NCBI RefSeq assembly: GCF_001418005.1
Contig: NZ_LIOL01000001.1
Coordinates: 372,001 to 436,000, forward strand
Direction: 5' to 3'
Length of the DNA: 64,000 nt
From: Chelatococcus sambhunathii
GTDB lineage: Bacteria > Pseudomonadota > Alphaproteobacteria > Rhizobiales > Beijerinckiaceae
Below, piece by piece: positions 1-9,255 of this stretch. The number at the start of each line of letters is the position of its first letter. Within the stretch, counting starts at the first letter, position 1. Both the position numbers and the translations under genes were made by a program. Under the pieces are notes generated by a model, which had not been told where the DNA came from, made no database searches, and saw only the letters and a program-made list of their open reading frames with translations.

Positions 1-550
1 TATCGCCCGACCCGTAGGCCGCATGGAAGCGGAAGAAGCGCAGAATGCGCAGATAGTCCTCGGCGATGCGCTGGCCGGGATCGCCGATGAAGCGCACGTG
101 CCGCGCCGCAAGGTCCGCGAGCCCGCCGACGAAGTCGTGCACCTGCCCCGTGCGATCCGCATAGAGCGCGTTCATCGTGAAGTCGCGCCGGCGCGCATCG
201 GCCGCGAAGTCGCGGCCGAAGGCGACCTTCGCCCGCCGCCCATCGGTCTCGACGTCCTCGCGCAGGCTCGTCACCTCGAAGGGCGTGCCCTCGACGATGA
301 CGGTCACGGTGCCGTGGTCGATGCCCGTCGGCACCACGCGGAATCCCGCCTCTGCCGCGCGGCGCATGGTCTCCTCGGGTGTCGCGGTCGTCGCGCAATC
401 GACGTCGCTGACGGGGCGGCCGATGAGCACGTCGCGCACGGCGCCGCCGACGATCCAGGTCGTTTCGCCGCCACCGTCGAGCACGGCGAGCAGCCGCTGC
501 AGCGCGGGCCGCGCGACGAGCGAGGCGACGGCCGCCCGGTCGATGGTCAT
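1..550 (-). CDS. cca: CCA tRNA nucleotidyltransferase (C-terminus cut by window edge)
   Basis: The protein read from the ATG at 550 is the nucleotidyltransferase head of the CCA-adding enzyme/poly(A) polymerase family, which builds or repairs the 3' CCA end of tRNAs in the cytoplasm. Visible motifs are GGAVRD at residues 35-40, the metal-binding DVD pair at 49-51, RRDFTMNALY near 121-130, and the start of the neck domain with GDPGQRIAEDYLRILRFFRF. The reading frame stays open to base 1, so the C-terminal part lies outside the window. Its ATG overlaps the stop of the DUF6111 gene by 4 bp (ATGA), which implies translational coupling in the DUF1285-NUDIX-DUF6111-cca operon. Confidence 0.93.
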   Translation of the reverse strand, partial: MTIDRAAVASLVARPALQRLLAVLDGGGETTWIVGGAVRDVLIGRPVSDVDCATTATPEETMRRAAEAGFRVVPTGIDHGTVTVIVEGTPFEVTSLREDVETDGRRAKVAFGRDFAADARRRDFTMNALYADRTGQVHDFVGGLADLAARHVRFIGDPGQRIAEDYLRILRFFRFHAAYGSGD

Positions 551-804
551 TGGAACTGTCCCGGCACGAGGCGGCCGTTTTCCAGATGCGTCGGCACATA
601 GGCGCCCGAGTGCCGCTCGGCCGTGATGCCGAGATAGACGAAGGCACCGATCGCCAGCAGCAGCCCGGCGATGACGAGCCACGGCACATGCCCGTCCCAC
701 TCGTGCCGGGTGAAGGGATTGCGCCTGCGCAGCAGCAGATAGACCCCGAACAGGAGGAAGGGAACGAAGAAGAGGACCAGTTGCTGGAGGATCGCCCGCG
801 TCAT
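547..804 (-). CDS. Small DUF6111-like membrane protein
   Basis: This encodes an 85-residue protein with two membrane helices: one directly after the start (LVLFFVPFLLFGVYLLL) and one in the middle (PWLVIAGLLLAIGAFVYLG). They are separated by a basic loop, and the tail ends in VPTHLENGRLVPGQF. The size and tail resemble the alphaproteobacterial DUF6111 family, whose function is unknown. The start at 804 overlaps the NUDIX stop by 4 bp and its own stop overlaps the cca start by 4 bp, so it is embedded in one operon. The longer open frame upstream of 804 merely shadows the NUDIX gene. Confidence 0.75.
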   Translation of the reverse strand: MTRAILQQLVLFFVPFLLFGVYLLLRRRNPFTRHEWDGHVPWLVIAGLLLAIGAFVYLGITAERHSGAYVPTHLENGRLVPGQFQ

Positions 805-1490
805 GGACCGTAGAGCCTCTCGTAGAGGTTGCGGATGATGCCGGCCGTCACGCCCCAGATGTAGCGCTCGCCGAAGGGCATGGCGTAGTAGTGGCGCAAC
901 GTGCCGCGCCACTCGCGCGAATGGCGCTGGTGGTTGGCCGCATCCATGAGGAAGTCGAGCGGCACCTCGAAGGCCTCATCCACCTCCTCCCGGTTGACGG
1001 TGAGGGTGAAGCCGGGCGTCACGTGGCCGACCACAGGCACGATGCGATAGCCGGTCGCGGACAGATATTCGTCGAGATAGCCGAGCGGGCGCACATGGTC
1101 CCGGTCGAGACCGATCTCCTCCTGCGCCTCGCGCAGAGCCGTCGTCAGCGGCGTCGCGTCCTCCGGGTCCATCTTGCCGCCGGGAAAGGCGATCTGCGCT
1201 GAGTGCTGGCGCAGGTGCGCCGCCCGCTGGGTCAGGAGCAGGTTGACGCCGGTGGAACGGGTGACGATGGGCACCAGTACCGCCGCCGGCCGGGCGATAT
1301 CGGCGGCAACGTCAGGACGGACGCCGGCAAGGTCGTGGTCGCCACGCAGACGCACCGCCCCGACGGCCCCGTGCGGCTGCGGATAGAGGCACCGGCGCGC
1401 CCGGTCGAGAAACGTCTCTTCGTCCACGAATGTCTCTTGATCCACCAATGTCTCTCGGTCCACGCGAGCCTTGTCGATCGTCGCCGTCAC
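801..1490 (-). CDS. NUDIX hydrolase, CoA-pyrophosphatase type
   Basis: This encodes a cytoplasmic NUDIX hydrolase of 229 residues. The Nudix box is complete (GGKMDPEDATPLTTALREAQEEIG). It is preceded by LLTQRAAHLRQHSAQIAFPGG, the NuCoA signature of enzymes that cleave CoA and derivatives to 3',5'-ADP and 4'-phosphopantetheine. The CoA assignment rests on that family motif. The start is GTG at 1490, overlapping the DUF1285 stop (GTGA). The longer open frame upstream is a shadow of DUF1285. The first 30 residues contain an imperfect VDRETLVDQETFVDEETF repeat, which is unusual for the family and may be a linker. Confidence 0.85.
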   Translation of the reverse strand: MTATIDKARVDRETLVDQETFVDEETFLDRARRCLYPQPHGAVGAVRLRGDHDLAGVRPDVAADIARPAAVLVPIVTRSTGVNLLLTQRAAHLRQHSAQIAFPGGKMDPEDATPLTTALREAQEEIGLDRDHVRPLGYLDEYLSATGYRIVPVVGHVTPGFTLTVNREEVDEAFEVPLDFLMDAANHQRHSREWRGTLRHYYAMPFGERYIWGVTAGIIRNLYERLYGP

Positions 1491-2146
1491 GTCCCGCCGT
1501 CCTCTCCATCGCCTGCGGCCGCGATGGCGAAGAAGGCACCGGCCGAGGCGACGCCCATGATCTGTCCGCCCGCGGCATCCGGGCGCACCTCGACGAGATC
1601 GGCGAGGTCGAGCGCCAGGGCGCGCGTCAGCCGCGCCCACAGGCCGCCGCGTATATGGACATAAGGCTTCATCCCGCCTTTCGCATCCGTCTCGAACCGC
1701 AGGGGATGGTTCGGCCCCGCCTGCACGATGTCGTCGACATTGGTGCGGAAGGTGAGCACGCGCCCGCCCGCGGCCTCGCTCGCCGCCATCTCGACGGCTA
1801 TAAAGGGCACGTCCTCGACCGTGATGCCGACACGCTCCACCGGCGTCACCAGCACGTAACCCTCCGGGTCGCGCCGCAGGATGGAGGCGAACAGCTTCAC
1901 GAGCGCCGGCCGGCCGATGGGCGAGCCGCGGTAGTGCCAGGAGCCGTCGGCCGTGATTCGCATGTCGATCATGCCGCAATGCGGCGGGTTCCACTTCTCC
2001 ACCGGCCGCGCCTTCGCCGCCGGGCCGGCGGAGGCGAAGAGCGCGGCGAGGCCAGATGGGAGGCTCTCGGGCGTGGCATGGGTCCCGACGCCCGCCGTTC
2101 CGCGCTTTTTGCCCTGCTCGCCGCTCACGTGTTTGTGTCCTCGCAA
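1487..2146 (-). CDS. DUF1285 domain protein
   Basis: This encodes a 219-residue soluble protein. The central part (PPHCGMIDMRITADGSWHY, then FASILRRDPEGYVLVTPVE and NHPLRF) matches the DUF1285 family, a conserved proteobacterial fold of unknown function. It is the first gene of the minus-strand operon leading to cca and is divergent from the moxR operon. The first 15-20 residues are basic and poorly conserved; an in-frame GTG at the eighth codon is an alternative start. The C-terminal GDGEDGGT is low-complexity and overlaps the NUDIX start. Confidence 0.8.
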   Translation of the reverse strand: MRGHKHVSGEQGKKRGTAGVGTHATPESLPSGLAALFASAGPAAKARPVEKWNPPHCGMIDMRITADGSWHYRGSPIGRPALVKLFASILRRDPEGYVLVTPVERVGITVEDVPFIAVEMAASEAAGGRVLTFRTNVDDIVQAGPNHPLRFETDAKGGMKPYVHIRGGLWARLTRALALDLADLVEVRPDAAGGQIMGVASAGAFFAIAAAGDGEDGGT

Positions 2147-2313
2147 CCTTGGCAGCCGATTTCGGCGCGCGCCGCTTGTAATCTGGGTCCCGGCACCACT
2201 ATCGCAAGAATGGGCACGCTGGGGAACCGAAGGTGTCCGGCCTCAAGCGGCTTGAATAAGACATGATCACCGATGCAGACTGCTCCGACGGGGGCACAGA
2301 AGGAGAGTTGCCG

Positions 2314-3339
2314 ATGACGAGCGGCACTGACCGTACCGCTGTGGCCCAGACGCCGACGACCATCGACGATGCCGTCATCAAGGCGGCCGAGGCGGCGCTC
2401 GACCATGTGGCCAGAGCGCGCAGTGCCATCGGCTCCGTCATCTTCGGCCAGGCGCACGTCGTCGAGCTCGCCCTCGTCACGGTGCTCGCCGGCGGGCACG
2501 GCCTGCTCGTGGGCGTGCCCGGCCTCGCCAAGACCAAGCTCGTCGAGGCGATGGGCACGGTGCTCGGTCTCGACGGCCAGCGCATCCAGTTCACGCCCGA
2601 CCTGATGCCCTCGGACATTCTCGGCACCGAGATCCTCGACGAGAGCGCCGATCGGCAACGCAGCTTCCGCTTCATCAAGGGGCCGATTTTCGCCCAGCTG
2701 TTGATGGCGGACGAGATCAACCGCGCCAGCCCGCGCACCCAGTCCGCTCTCCTGCAGGCCATGCAGGAGTATCACGTGACGGTGGCCGGTGTGCGCTACG
2801 ACCTGCCGCGCCCATTCCACGTACTCGCAACCCAGAACCCTATCGAGCAGGAGGGTACCTATCCGCTGCCCGAGGCGCAGCTCGACCGCTTCCTTCTCGA
2901 AATCGACATCGGCTATCCCGACCGCGATGCGGAGCGCCGCATCGTCCTTGAGACGACAGGTCTTGAGGAGCATCGCCCGTCAGCTGCCATGAACGCGGAA
3001 ACGCTCATGGGCATCCAGCGTCTCGTGCGCCGCCTGCCGATGGGTGAGAGCGTGCTCGAGGCCATCGTCTCGCTGGTGCGCTCGGGCCGTCCCGGCGAGG
3101 GGCCGGAGGAATTGACGCGAGACCTGTCCTGGGGCCCCGGCCCCCGCGCCAGCCAGGCACTGGCACTTGCCGTGCGTGCCCGGGCCCTCATCGAGGGGCG
3201 CCTCGCGCCCTCGCTCGACGACGTGGCGGCCCTCGCCGAACCGGTGCTGAAGCACCGCATGGCGCTGACCTTCGCGGCGCGCGCGGACGGCCGCACCATG
3301 CCCGACGTCATCGCTCGCCTCGTGGAGCGGCTCGGCTAG
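2314..3339 (+). CDS. MoxR-family AAA+ ATPase
   Basis: This encodes a 341-residue MoxR-type AAA+ ATPase, a chaperone-like family that works with von Willebrand-type partner proteins. Visible are the Walker A variant GVPGLAKTK (residues 67-75), Walker B LMADEINRA, sensor 1 ATQNP followed by IEQEGTYPLPEAQLDRF, and the C-terminal lid. The ATG at 2314 is preceded by AGGAGAG at 2301-2307 with good spacing. An ATG at 2263 in the same frame lacks such a site. It begins the plus-strand operon with DUF58 (8 bp gap) and two large membrane proteins, an arrangement common in Hyphomicrobiales whose task is not established. Confidence 0.93.
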   Translation: MTSGTDRTAVAQTPTTIDDAVIKAAEAALDHVARARSAIGSVIFGQAHVVELALVTVLAGGHGLLVGVPGLAKTKLVEAMGTVLGLDGQRIQFTPDLMPSDILGTEILDESADRQRSFRFIKGPIFAQLLMADEINRASPRTQSALLQAMQEYHVTVAGVRYDLPRPFHVLATQNPIEQEGTYPLPEAQLDRFLLEIDIGYPDRDAERRIVLETTGLEEHRPSAAMNAETLMGIQRLVRRLPMGESVLEAIVSLVRSGRPGEGPEELTRDLSWGPGPRASQALALAVRARALIEGRLAPSLDDVAALAEPVLKHRMALTFAARADGRTMPDVIARLVERLG

Positions 3340-3347
3340 GAGCGTCC

Positions 3348-4289
3348 ATGGCCCGCGTTCAAACCCTTTCCGAGGCCGAGCGCTCCCCTGGTATTCCGCA
3401 CGCCCTGGCGGCTCAGGAACTGACGGCCCGGTTGCCGCATATCGTGCTGGAAGCAAGGCGCGTTGCCGCCTCCGTCAGCCACGGCATCCATGGACGCCGG
3501 CGTGCCGGCCCGGGCGAGAGCTTCTGGCAGTTCCGTCCCTTCATGTCGGGCGAATCGGCGACGCGCGTCGACTGGCGGCGCTCGGCGCGTGACGGGCGCC
3601 TCTACGTGCGCGAGCGCGAATGGGAAGCGGCGCACAGTATTTATCTTTGGGCCGACCGTTCGGCCTCCATGGGCTTCGTCTCCTCCCTCGCCGCGCAGTC
3701 GAAGGTGGAGCGCGCCCTCGTCCTCACCCTCGCCTTGTCGGAAACCCTCGTCGATGCCGGCGAGCGTGTCGGCCTCATGGGCCTGGTGCCGCCGCGCGCC
3801 AGCCGCAACATCGTCGAGCGTTTCGTGGAGCTCATCGCCAAGGACGCCGCGGGGCACAACGCCGACCTGCCGGCTGCCGAGGCGCTGCCGCCGCTGAGCG
3901 AGGCCGTGCTCGTCAGCGACTTTCTCGTGGAACCGCCCGCCTTCGATGCCGTTGTGGGCCAGCTTGCCGCCCGCGGCGCCCGGGGCCATGCGATCATGAT
4001 CATCGATCCCGTCGAGGAGACCTTCCCGTTCACGGGCCAGGCGGAGCTGGAAGATCCTGAGGCGGGCCTGCGCCTGCGCATCGGCGATGCCGTCCTGTGG
4101 GGCGAGGACTATCGCCGACGCATCGCCATCCACCGCGACGCCATCGGCGCGGCGCTCAAGCGTCGCGGCTGGACGCTGACGCTCCATCACACCGATCGCC
4201 CGGCGAGCGAGGCGGCGCTGCGCGTCCTGACGCAGCTCTCGGCCGCGCGCGGCGGCCGCAGCGGCCTCATCGGGGCACGGGGAGGCTGA
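3348..4289 (+). CDS. DUF58 domain protein (VWA-like partner of MoxR)
   Basis: This encodes 313 residues of the DUF58 family. The diagnostic stretch GESATRVDWRRSARDGRLYV lies near residues 65-85. A MIDAS-like DRSASM follows, pointing to a von Willebrand A-type metal-binding fold. No clear membrane helix is visible, unlike many DUF58 proteins. It follows moxR by 8 bp with TAGGAGC as ribosome site and is followed 1 bp later by the DUF4159 gene. MoxR-DUF58 pairs are thought to assemble or activate other proteins; the client here is unknown. Confidence 0.9.
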   Translation: MARVQTLSEAERSPGIPHALAAQELTARLPHIVLEARRVAASVSHGIHGRRRAGPGESFWQFRPFMSGESATRVDWRRSARDGRLYVREREWEAAHSIYLWADRSASMGFVSSLAAQSKVERALVLTLALSETLVDAGERVGLMGLVPPRASRNIVERFVELIAKDAAGHNADLPAAEALPPLSEAVLVSDFLVEPPAFDAVVGQLAARGARGHAIMIIDPVEETFPFTGQAELEDPEAGLRLRIGDAVLWGEDYRRRIAIHRDAIGAALKRRGWTLTLHHTDRPASEAALRVLTQLSAARGGRSGLIGARGG

Positions 4290-4290
4290 C

Positions 4291-7143
4291 ATGTTCGCTG
4301 GCCTCGGCTTCGGAGCTCCCCTCGTTCTCATCGCCCTCGCCGCCTTGCCGGCGATCTGGCTCATCTTGCGCATCACGCCGCCGCAGCCACGCCGCATCCC
4401 CTTCCCGCCGCTGCGCGTCATCGCCGACCTCATGCCCCGGCGCGAGACGCCGGCACGCACGCCCTGGTGGCTGCTCGCCCTGCGCCTGGCGCTCGCCGCG
4501 GCCCTCATTCTCGCCGTCGCCGGGCCTGTTTGGAACCCGATCACCGGCGGCGTATCCGCCCCAGGCCCACTCGTCATTGCGATCGACAACGGCTTCGCCG
4601 CCGCGCGCGACTGGGACGAGCGCACGGCGCTCGCCGAAGAGCGCATCATGTCGGCCGAGCGCCAGAACCGGCCCGTAGCCATCGTTGGCCTCGCCGACCG
4701 GCCGGACACCGTCGAGGCTCTGGCCCCCGGCGCCGCCATGGACCGGCTGCGCGCCCTCGCGCCTCAGCCGCACGTGCCCGACCGCGCGAGCCATCTTGCC
4801 ACGCTCGGCGCCTTCCTCTCGCAGCATGGTGAGGCCGAGATCGCCTGGATCAGCGACGGCATCGCCTTCGGCGCAGACGGCTTCGCGGACAGCCTCGGCG
4901 AGGCGTTCGCGGGGCGCACGGGCGCCGTTACCATCTATCGCAATCCTGTGGCCGAGCCGCTCATGATCGCCGATGCCCACAACGGCCCGAGCGGCATCGA
5001 GGTGCGGCTGGTACGCGCAGGCCCGAACGGCCGCGACACCGGCACGCTGCGCGCCCTCGACACCAAGGGCCTGCTCCTCGCCGAGATGCCCTTCAGCTTC
5101 TCCGCCGGCGCCAGCGAGACGACAGCGCGCTTCGACCTGCCGGTCGAGCTCGACAATGCCGTGGCGCGGCTCGAGATCGCGGGCGAGACTTCCGCCGGCG
5201 CCGTCGGCCTCATCGACGAGAGCGGCAAGCGCCGGCGGGTCGGCCTCGTCTCCGGCGGCACGGTCGACACGGCTCAGCCGCTCCTGTCGCCGACCTACTA
5301 TGTGTCGCGGGCGCTCGCCCCCTACGCCGAGCTGCGTGAGGCGCGGCGCGGCATCCCCGATCCCGTCGGCGACCTCGTCGACCAGGGCGTCAACGTCCTC
5401 GTGCTCGCGGATGTCGGCTCGCTCGACAGCGAGACGGAAACGAAGCTCGCCCGCTTCGTCGAGGAGGGCGGCCTGCTCATCCGCTTCGCCGGTACGCGCC
5501 TCGCCGCCGGCAACGACGAACTGGTGCCGGTGCGCCTCAGGCGCGGCGGGCGCAGCCTCGGCGGCTCGCTCTCCTGGGATGCTCCGAAGACCTTCGCCCC
5601 TTTCCCGGAGACGAGCCCCTTCGCTGGTCTGCCGGTCCCTGACGAGATCACCGTCTCGCGCCAGATCCTGGCCGAGCCGGACGGCGAGCTCTCGCGCCGC
5701 ACCTGGGCGGCGCTGGCAGACGGCACGCCGGTCGTTACCGCCGCCAAGCGGGGCGAGGGGCTGATCGTTCTCTTCCACGTCACTGCCGATCCGGGCTGGT
5801 CGAGCCTGCCGCTCTCCGGAGTCTTCGTCGACATGATGCGGCGCACGATCGCGCTCGCCGGCCGGAGCGTCGCGGCCAACGCCGGCGAAGGGAAGAACGG
5901 CGCCGACATGGCCGCGCCCCAGCGCACGCTCGACGGCTTCGGCATCTGGCGCTCGCCGCCGGCGACGGCCAAGCCCATCCCCCGCAACCACACCAGCCGC
6001 GCCACGCTCGACCACCCGCCCGGCTTCTACGGGCCGAGCGAGGCGAGCATCGCGCTCAACACGCTGTTGCCGGACGACCGGCCGATGGCGCTCGACTACG
6101 GCCCGTTCGCCGGCAGCCTCGTTCCCATCGCGCGGGCCGCGACCGTCGACCTGAGGCCGTTTCTTCTCCTCATCGCGGCCCTCCTCCTCATCGCCGACAC
6201 CATCGCCTCGCTCCTCCTCGGGGGGCATCTCGGGGGACTCGGCGGCTTGCGCCGGCGCCCGAGGCCGCGCGGCGCCACCGCGGCGATCCTTGCCCTCGCC
6301 ACCCTCGCCGCCATTGCCCTGCCGGCCGGACAGGTGCGCGCCCAGGGGGCGACGGGAGAAGCGCCGCAGGAGACCGCACGCGAGCTGCCGCCAATCTCGG
6401 CCGAAGAGGTGGAGCGCGCGGCGATCACCCGCCTCGCCTACGTCGTCACCGGCAATCCCGACATCGACGGCACGAGCCGCGCCGGGCTCGACGGCCTGAC
6501 GCGCGCCCTCGTCATGCGCACCGCGCTGGAGCCGGGCGAGCCCGTGGGCGTCGACGTGGAGCGCGACGAACTCGCCTTCTATCCCCTGCTCTACTGGCCC
6601 GTGGTGGCTGGCAATGCGCTGCCCTCGCCGGCGGCCTTGCGCCGGCTCGACGCCTACATGAAGGGTGGCGGCACGGTCATCTTCGACACCCGCGACGCCA
6701 TGGCGCTGCGCTTCGACGGCGCGGTGACGCCGGAGGGGCAGCAGCTGCGCCGCATGCTCGCGACGCTCGACATTCCCGAGCTCGAGCCGGTGCCGCGCGA
6801 CCATGTGTTGAGCCGGGCTTTCTACATCCTCGACTATTTCCCGGGCCGCTATGCCACGGGCGAGACCTGGGTGGAGGCGCTGCCGCCGGAGGACGAGGCG
6901 AGCCGCCGCCCGGCACGCGCCGGCGACGGCGTGAGCCCGCTCATCATCACCAGCAACGACCTGGCCGCGGCCTGGGCCGTCGGCGGCCGGGGCGAGCCGC
7001 TCTTTCCCGTCGTCGGCCCCGATCCGCACCAGCGCGAGATCGCCTATCGCGTCGGCATCAACATCACGATGTATGCGCTGACCGGCAACTACAAGGCCGA
7101 CCAGGTGCATGTCCCGGCGCTGCTCGAGCGGCTGGGGCAATAG
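4291..7143 (+). CDS. BatA/DUF4159 membrane protein
   Basis: This encodes a 950-residue membrane protein. An N-terminal BatA-like region carries two helices (LVLIALAALPAIWLIL near residue 10, LALRLALAAALILAVAGPVW near 65) around a basic loop. A long periplasmic-type region follows, then two helices around residues 615-690. The C-terminal 240 residues, starting about VERAAITRLAYVVTGNPDID, correspond to DUF4159, a ThuA/GATase-like fold (LLYWPVVAGNALP; MKGGGTVIFDTRD). It starts 1 bp after the DUF58 stop and is followed by a 9 bp gap, so the four genes are one transcription unit. Its role is unknown; context suggests a complex with MoxR and DUF58. Confidence 0.85.
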   Translation: MFAGLGFGAPLVLIALAALPAIWLILRITPPQPRRIPFPPLRVIADLMPRRETPARTPWWLLALRLALAAALILAVAGPVWNPITGGVSAPGPLVIAIDNGFAAARDWDERTALAEERIMSAERQNRPVAIVGLADRPDTVEALAPGAAMDRLRALAPQPHVPDRASHLATLGAFLSQHGEAEIAWISDGIAFGADGFADSLGEAFAGRTGAVTIYRNPVAEPLMIADAHNGPSGIEVRLVRAGPNGRDTGTLRALDTKGLLLAEMPFSFSAGASETTARFDLPVELDNAVARLEIAGETSAGAVGLIDESGKRRRVGLVSGGTVDTAQPLLSPTYYVSRALAPYAELREARRGIPDPVGDLVDQGVNVLVLADVGSLDSETETKLARFVEEGGLLIRFAGTRLAAGNDELVPVRLRRGGRSLGGSLSWDAPKTFAPFPETSPFAGLPVPDEITVSRQILAEPDGELSRRTWAALADGTPVVTAAKRGEGLIVLFHVTADPGWSSLPLSGVFVDMMRRTIALAGRSVAANAGEGKNGADMAAPQRTLDGFGIWRSPPATAKPIPRNHTSRATLDHPPGFYGPSEASIALNTLLPDDRPMALDYGPFAGSLVPIARAATVDLRPFLLLIAALLLIADTIASLLLGGHLGGLGGLRRRPRPRGATAAILALATLAAIALPAGQVRAQGATGEAPQETARELPPISAEEVERAAITRLAYVVTGNPDIDGTSRAGLDGLTRALVMRTALEPGEPVGVDVERDELAFYPLLYWPVVAGNALPSPAALRRLDAYMKGGGTVIFDTRDAMALRFDGAVTPEGQQLRRMLATLDIPELEPVPRDHVLSRAFYILDYFPGRYATGETWVEALPPEDEASRRPARAGDGVSPLIITSNDLAAAWAVGGRGEPLFPVVGPDPHQREIAYRVGINITMYALTGNYKADQVHVPALLERLGQ

Positions 7144-7152
7144 GGTCACGGC

Positions 7153-9255
7153 ATGCTGAGCCTCTCCTTCACCCCGCTGGTTCCGACCCTCGTGCTCGCG
7201 GCCGTCGCCGTGCTCGCGGCGGTGGCGGCCCTCGTCTCCATCCTGACCCGCGGCGTCACCGGCATCGTGCGCACCCTCGCGCTTGCCTGCCTCGTCATCG
7301 CCCTTGCCAATCCCTCGCTCGTGCGCGAGGAGCGCGAGCCGATGAAGGACATCGTCGCCGTCGTCATAGATCGTTCCACCTCGCAGACGCTGGGCCCCCG
7401 CGCCACGCAAACAAACGCCGCGGTGGAGGAGTTGCGGAACCGCCTCGGCGCCATGGACCGGCAGATCGAGGCGCGTTTTGCCACGGTGACCGACAATGCC
7501 GGCGGCGGCGACGGAACCCGTCTCTTCTCCGCCCTCTCCGACCTGCTCGCCGACGTGCCGAGCGAGCGCGTCGCCGGCGCCCTCCTCGTTACCGACGGCG
7601 TGGTGCATGACATCCCGGGCTCGACCGCCCTCCTCGGCTTCAATGCGCCGCTGCACGCCCTCGTCACCGGCCATGAAGGCGAACGCGATCGGCGCATCGC
7701 CCTCCTTGAGGCGCCGCGCTTCGGCCTCGTCGGCAAGGACCAGACCATCCGCCTCATGGTCGAGGAGCGCGGCGGCACGGGCGATGCGACGCTCACCGTG
7801 CGCCGCGACGGCCAGCTCTTGCGCACGCTCACCGTCGCGACCGGCCGCCCCTTCGCCTTGCCGATCACCATCGACCACGGCGGACCGAACGTCGTCGAGC
7901 TCGAGGTCGACGGCCTCGACGGTGAACTGACCAACGCCAACAACCGCGCCGTCCTTACCATCGAGGGCATCCGCGAGAAGCTGCGCGTGCTGCTGATCTC
8001 GGGCGAGCCGCACGCGGGCGAGCGCACCTGGCGCAACCTCCTGAAGTCGGACGCCAATGTCGATCTCGTCCACTTCACCATCCTGCGTCCGCCGGAGAAG
8101 CAGGACGGCACGCCGATCAACGAACTGTCGCTTATCGCCTTCCCGACGCGCGAGCTCTTCCAGCAGAAGATCAGCGAGTTCGACCTGATCATCTTCGACC
8201 GCTACGCCAACCAGAGCATCCTGCCCAACATCTATTACGACAACATCGCCCGCTATGTGCGCGAGGGCGGCGCGCTACTCGTTGCCGCGGGGCCAGAGTT
8301 TGCCACCGCCGGCAGCATCGCCCGCACCGCACTCGGCCCGGTCCTGCCCGCGGCGCCCGACGGGCGGGTTCTGGAGGCGCCCTACAAGGCCGAGGTGACG
8401 GAAACGGGCCACCGCCATCCGGTCACGCGCGCCCTGCCCGGCAGCGAGACCAACCCGCCTTCCTGGGGCGAATGGCTGCGCCTCGTCGGCGCCCATGTGG
8501 ACACCGGCTCGGTGCTGCTGTCCGGCTCGGAGGAGCGCCCACTCCTCGTGCTGTTGCGCGAAGGCGAGGGCCGCGTCGGCATGCTGCTGTCGGACCACGC
8601 CTGGCTGTGGGCGCGCGGCTACCGCAACGGCGGCCCGCATCTCGACCTGCTGCGCCGCCTCGCCCACTGGCTGATGAAGGAGCCTGCTCTCGAGGAGGAG
8701 GCGCTCAGGGCCAACGCCCGCGGCGGCGAGATCCTCATCGAGCGCCAGACCATGTCGGACGCGCCCGGCCCGGTTGTCGTGACGAGCCCGGACGGCACAA
8801 CGCGCGAGGTCACGCTCTCCGGCGGCGAGCCGGGCCTGTTCAACGCCGTCACACCCGCGGAACAGCACGGCCTCTATCGCCTGACGAGCGGCGACCTCGC
8901 GGCCTTCGTCAATGTGGGGCCGGAGAACCCGCGCGAGTTGACTGACGTCTTCAGCGACACGGAGCGTTTGCGCCCGCTGGCGGAGGCGACGCGCGGCTCC
9001 GTGCGCCGCATCGCCTCCGGCATGACGGACGCCGTCGACCTGCCGCGCCTGACACTGGTCTCGAGCGGTTCGCGCTTCTCGGGCGGCGACTGGATCGGTC
9101 TTCGGGCCAGCGGCAGCGCCTTGGTGCGCGGCGTCTCGGTGATGCCGCTCGGCTACGGCTTCCTTGGCCTTGCACTCCTGCTCGGCGCCGTGCTCGTCGT
9201 CTGGCTCGTCGAGGGCCGGCGGCGCGGCCTCAGCGAGCCGGACGCAGCGCGGTGA
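7153..9255 (+). CDS. Large membrane protein with glutamine amidotransferase-like domain
   Basis: This encodes a 700-residue protein. Two N-terminal helices (residues 8-32 and 37-53) precede a VWA-like region (VAVVIDRSTSQTLG; ALLVTDGVVHDIPG) and a domain of about 220 residues resembling the class I amidotransferase-like fold (LRVLLISGEP; LIIFDRY; YVREGGALLVAAGPEF). One C-terminal helix is near 665-685. No catalytic Cys is obvious in the GATase-like part, so enzymatic activity is doubtful. It is last in the moxR operon, and its 3' end overlaps the convergent GNAT gene by 26 bp. Confidence 0.8.
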   Translation: MLSLSFTPLVPTLVLAAVAVLAAVAALVSILTRGVTGIVRTLALACLVIALANPSLVREEREPMKDIVAVVIDRSTSQTLGPRATQTNAAVEELRNRLGAMDRQIEARFATVTDNAGGGDGTRLFSALSDLLADVPSERVAGALLVTDGVVHDIPGSTALLGFNAPLHALVTGHEGERDRRIALLEAPRFGLVGKDQTIRLMVEERGGTGDATLTVRRDGQLLRTLTVATGRPFALPITIDHGGPNVVELEVDGLDGELTNANNRAVLTIEGIREKLRVLLISGEPHAGERTWRNLLKSDANVDLVHFTILRPPEKQDGTPINELSLIAFPTRELFQQKISEFDLIIFDRYANQSILPNIYYDNIARYVREGGALLVAAGPEFATAGSIARTALGPVLPAAPDGRVLEAPYKAEVTETGHRHPVTRALPGSETNPPSWGEWLRLVGAHVDTGSVLLSGSEERPLLVLLREGEGRVGMLLSDHAWLWARGYRNGGPHLDLLRRLAHWLMKEPALEEEALRANARGGEILIERQTMSDAPGPVVVTSPDGTTREVTLSGGEPGLFNAVTPAEQHGLYRLTSGDLAAFVNVGPENPRELTDVFSDTERLRPLAEATRGSVRRIASGMTDAVDLPRLTLVSSGSRFSGGDWIGLRASGSALVRGVSVMPLGYGFLGLALLLGAVLVVWLVEGRRRGLSEPDAAR

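Noticed and set aside
4267-8073. Very long open frame of 1268 residues antisense to the moxR operon
   Set aside because: It is a GC-rich antisense shadow rich in Arg, Gly, Asp and Glu, with no family motif, opposite genes with clear domains.
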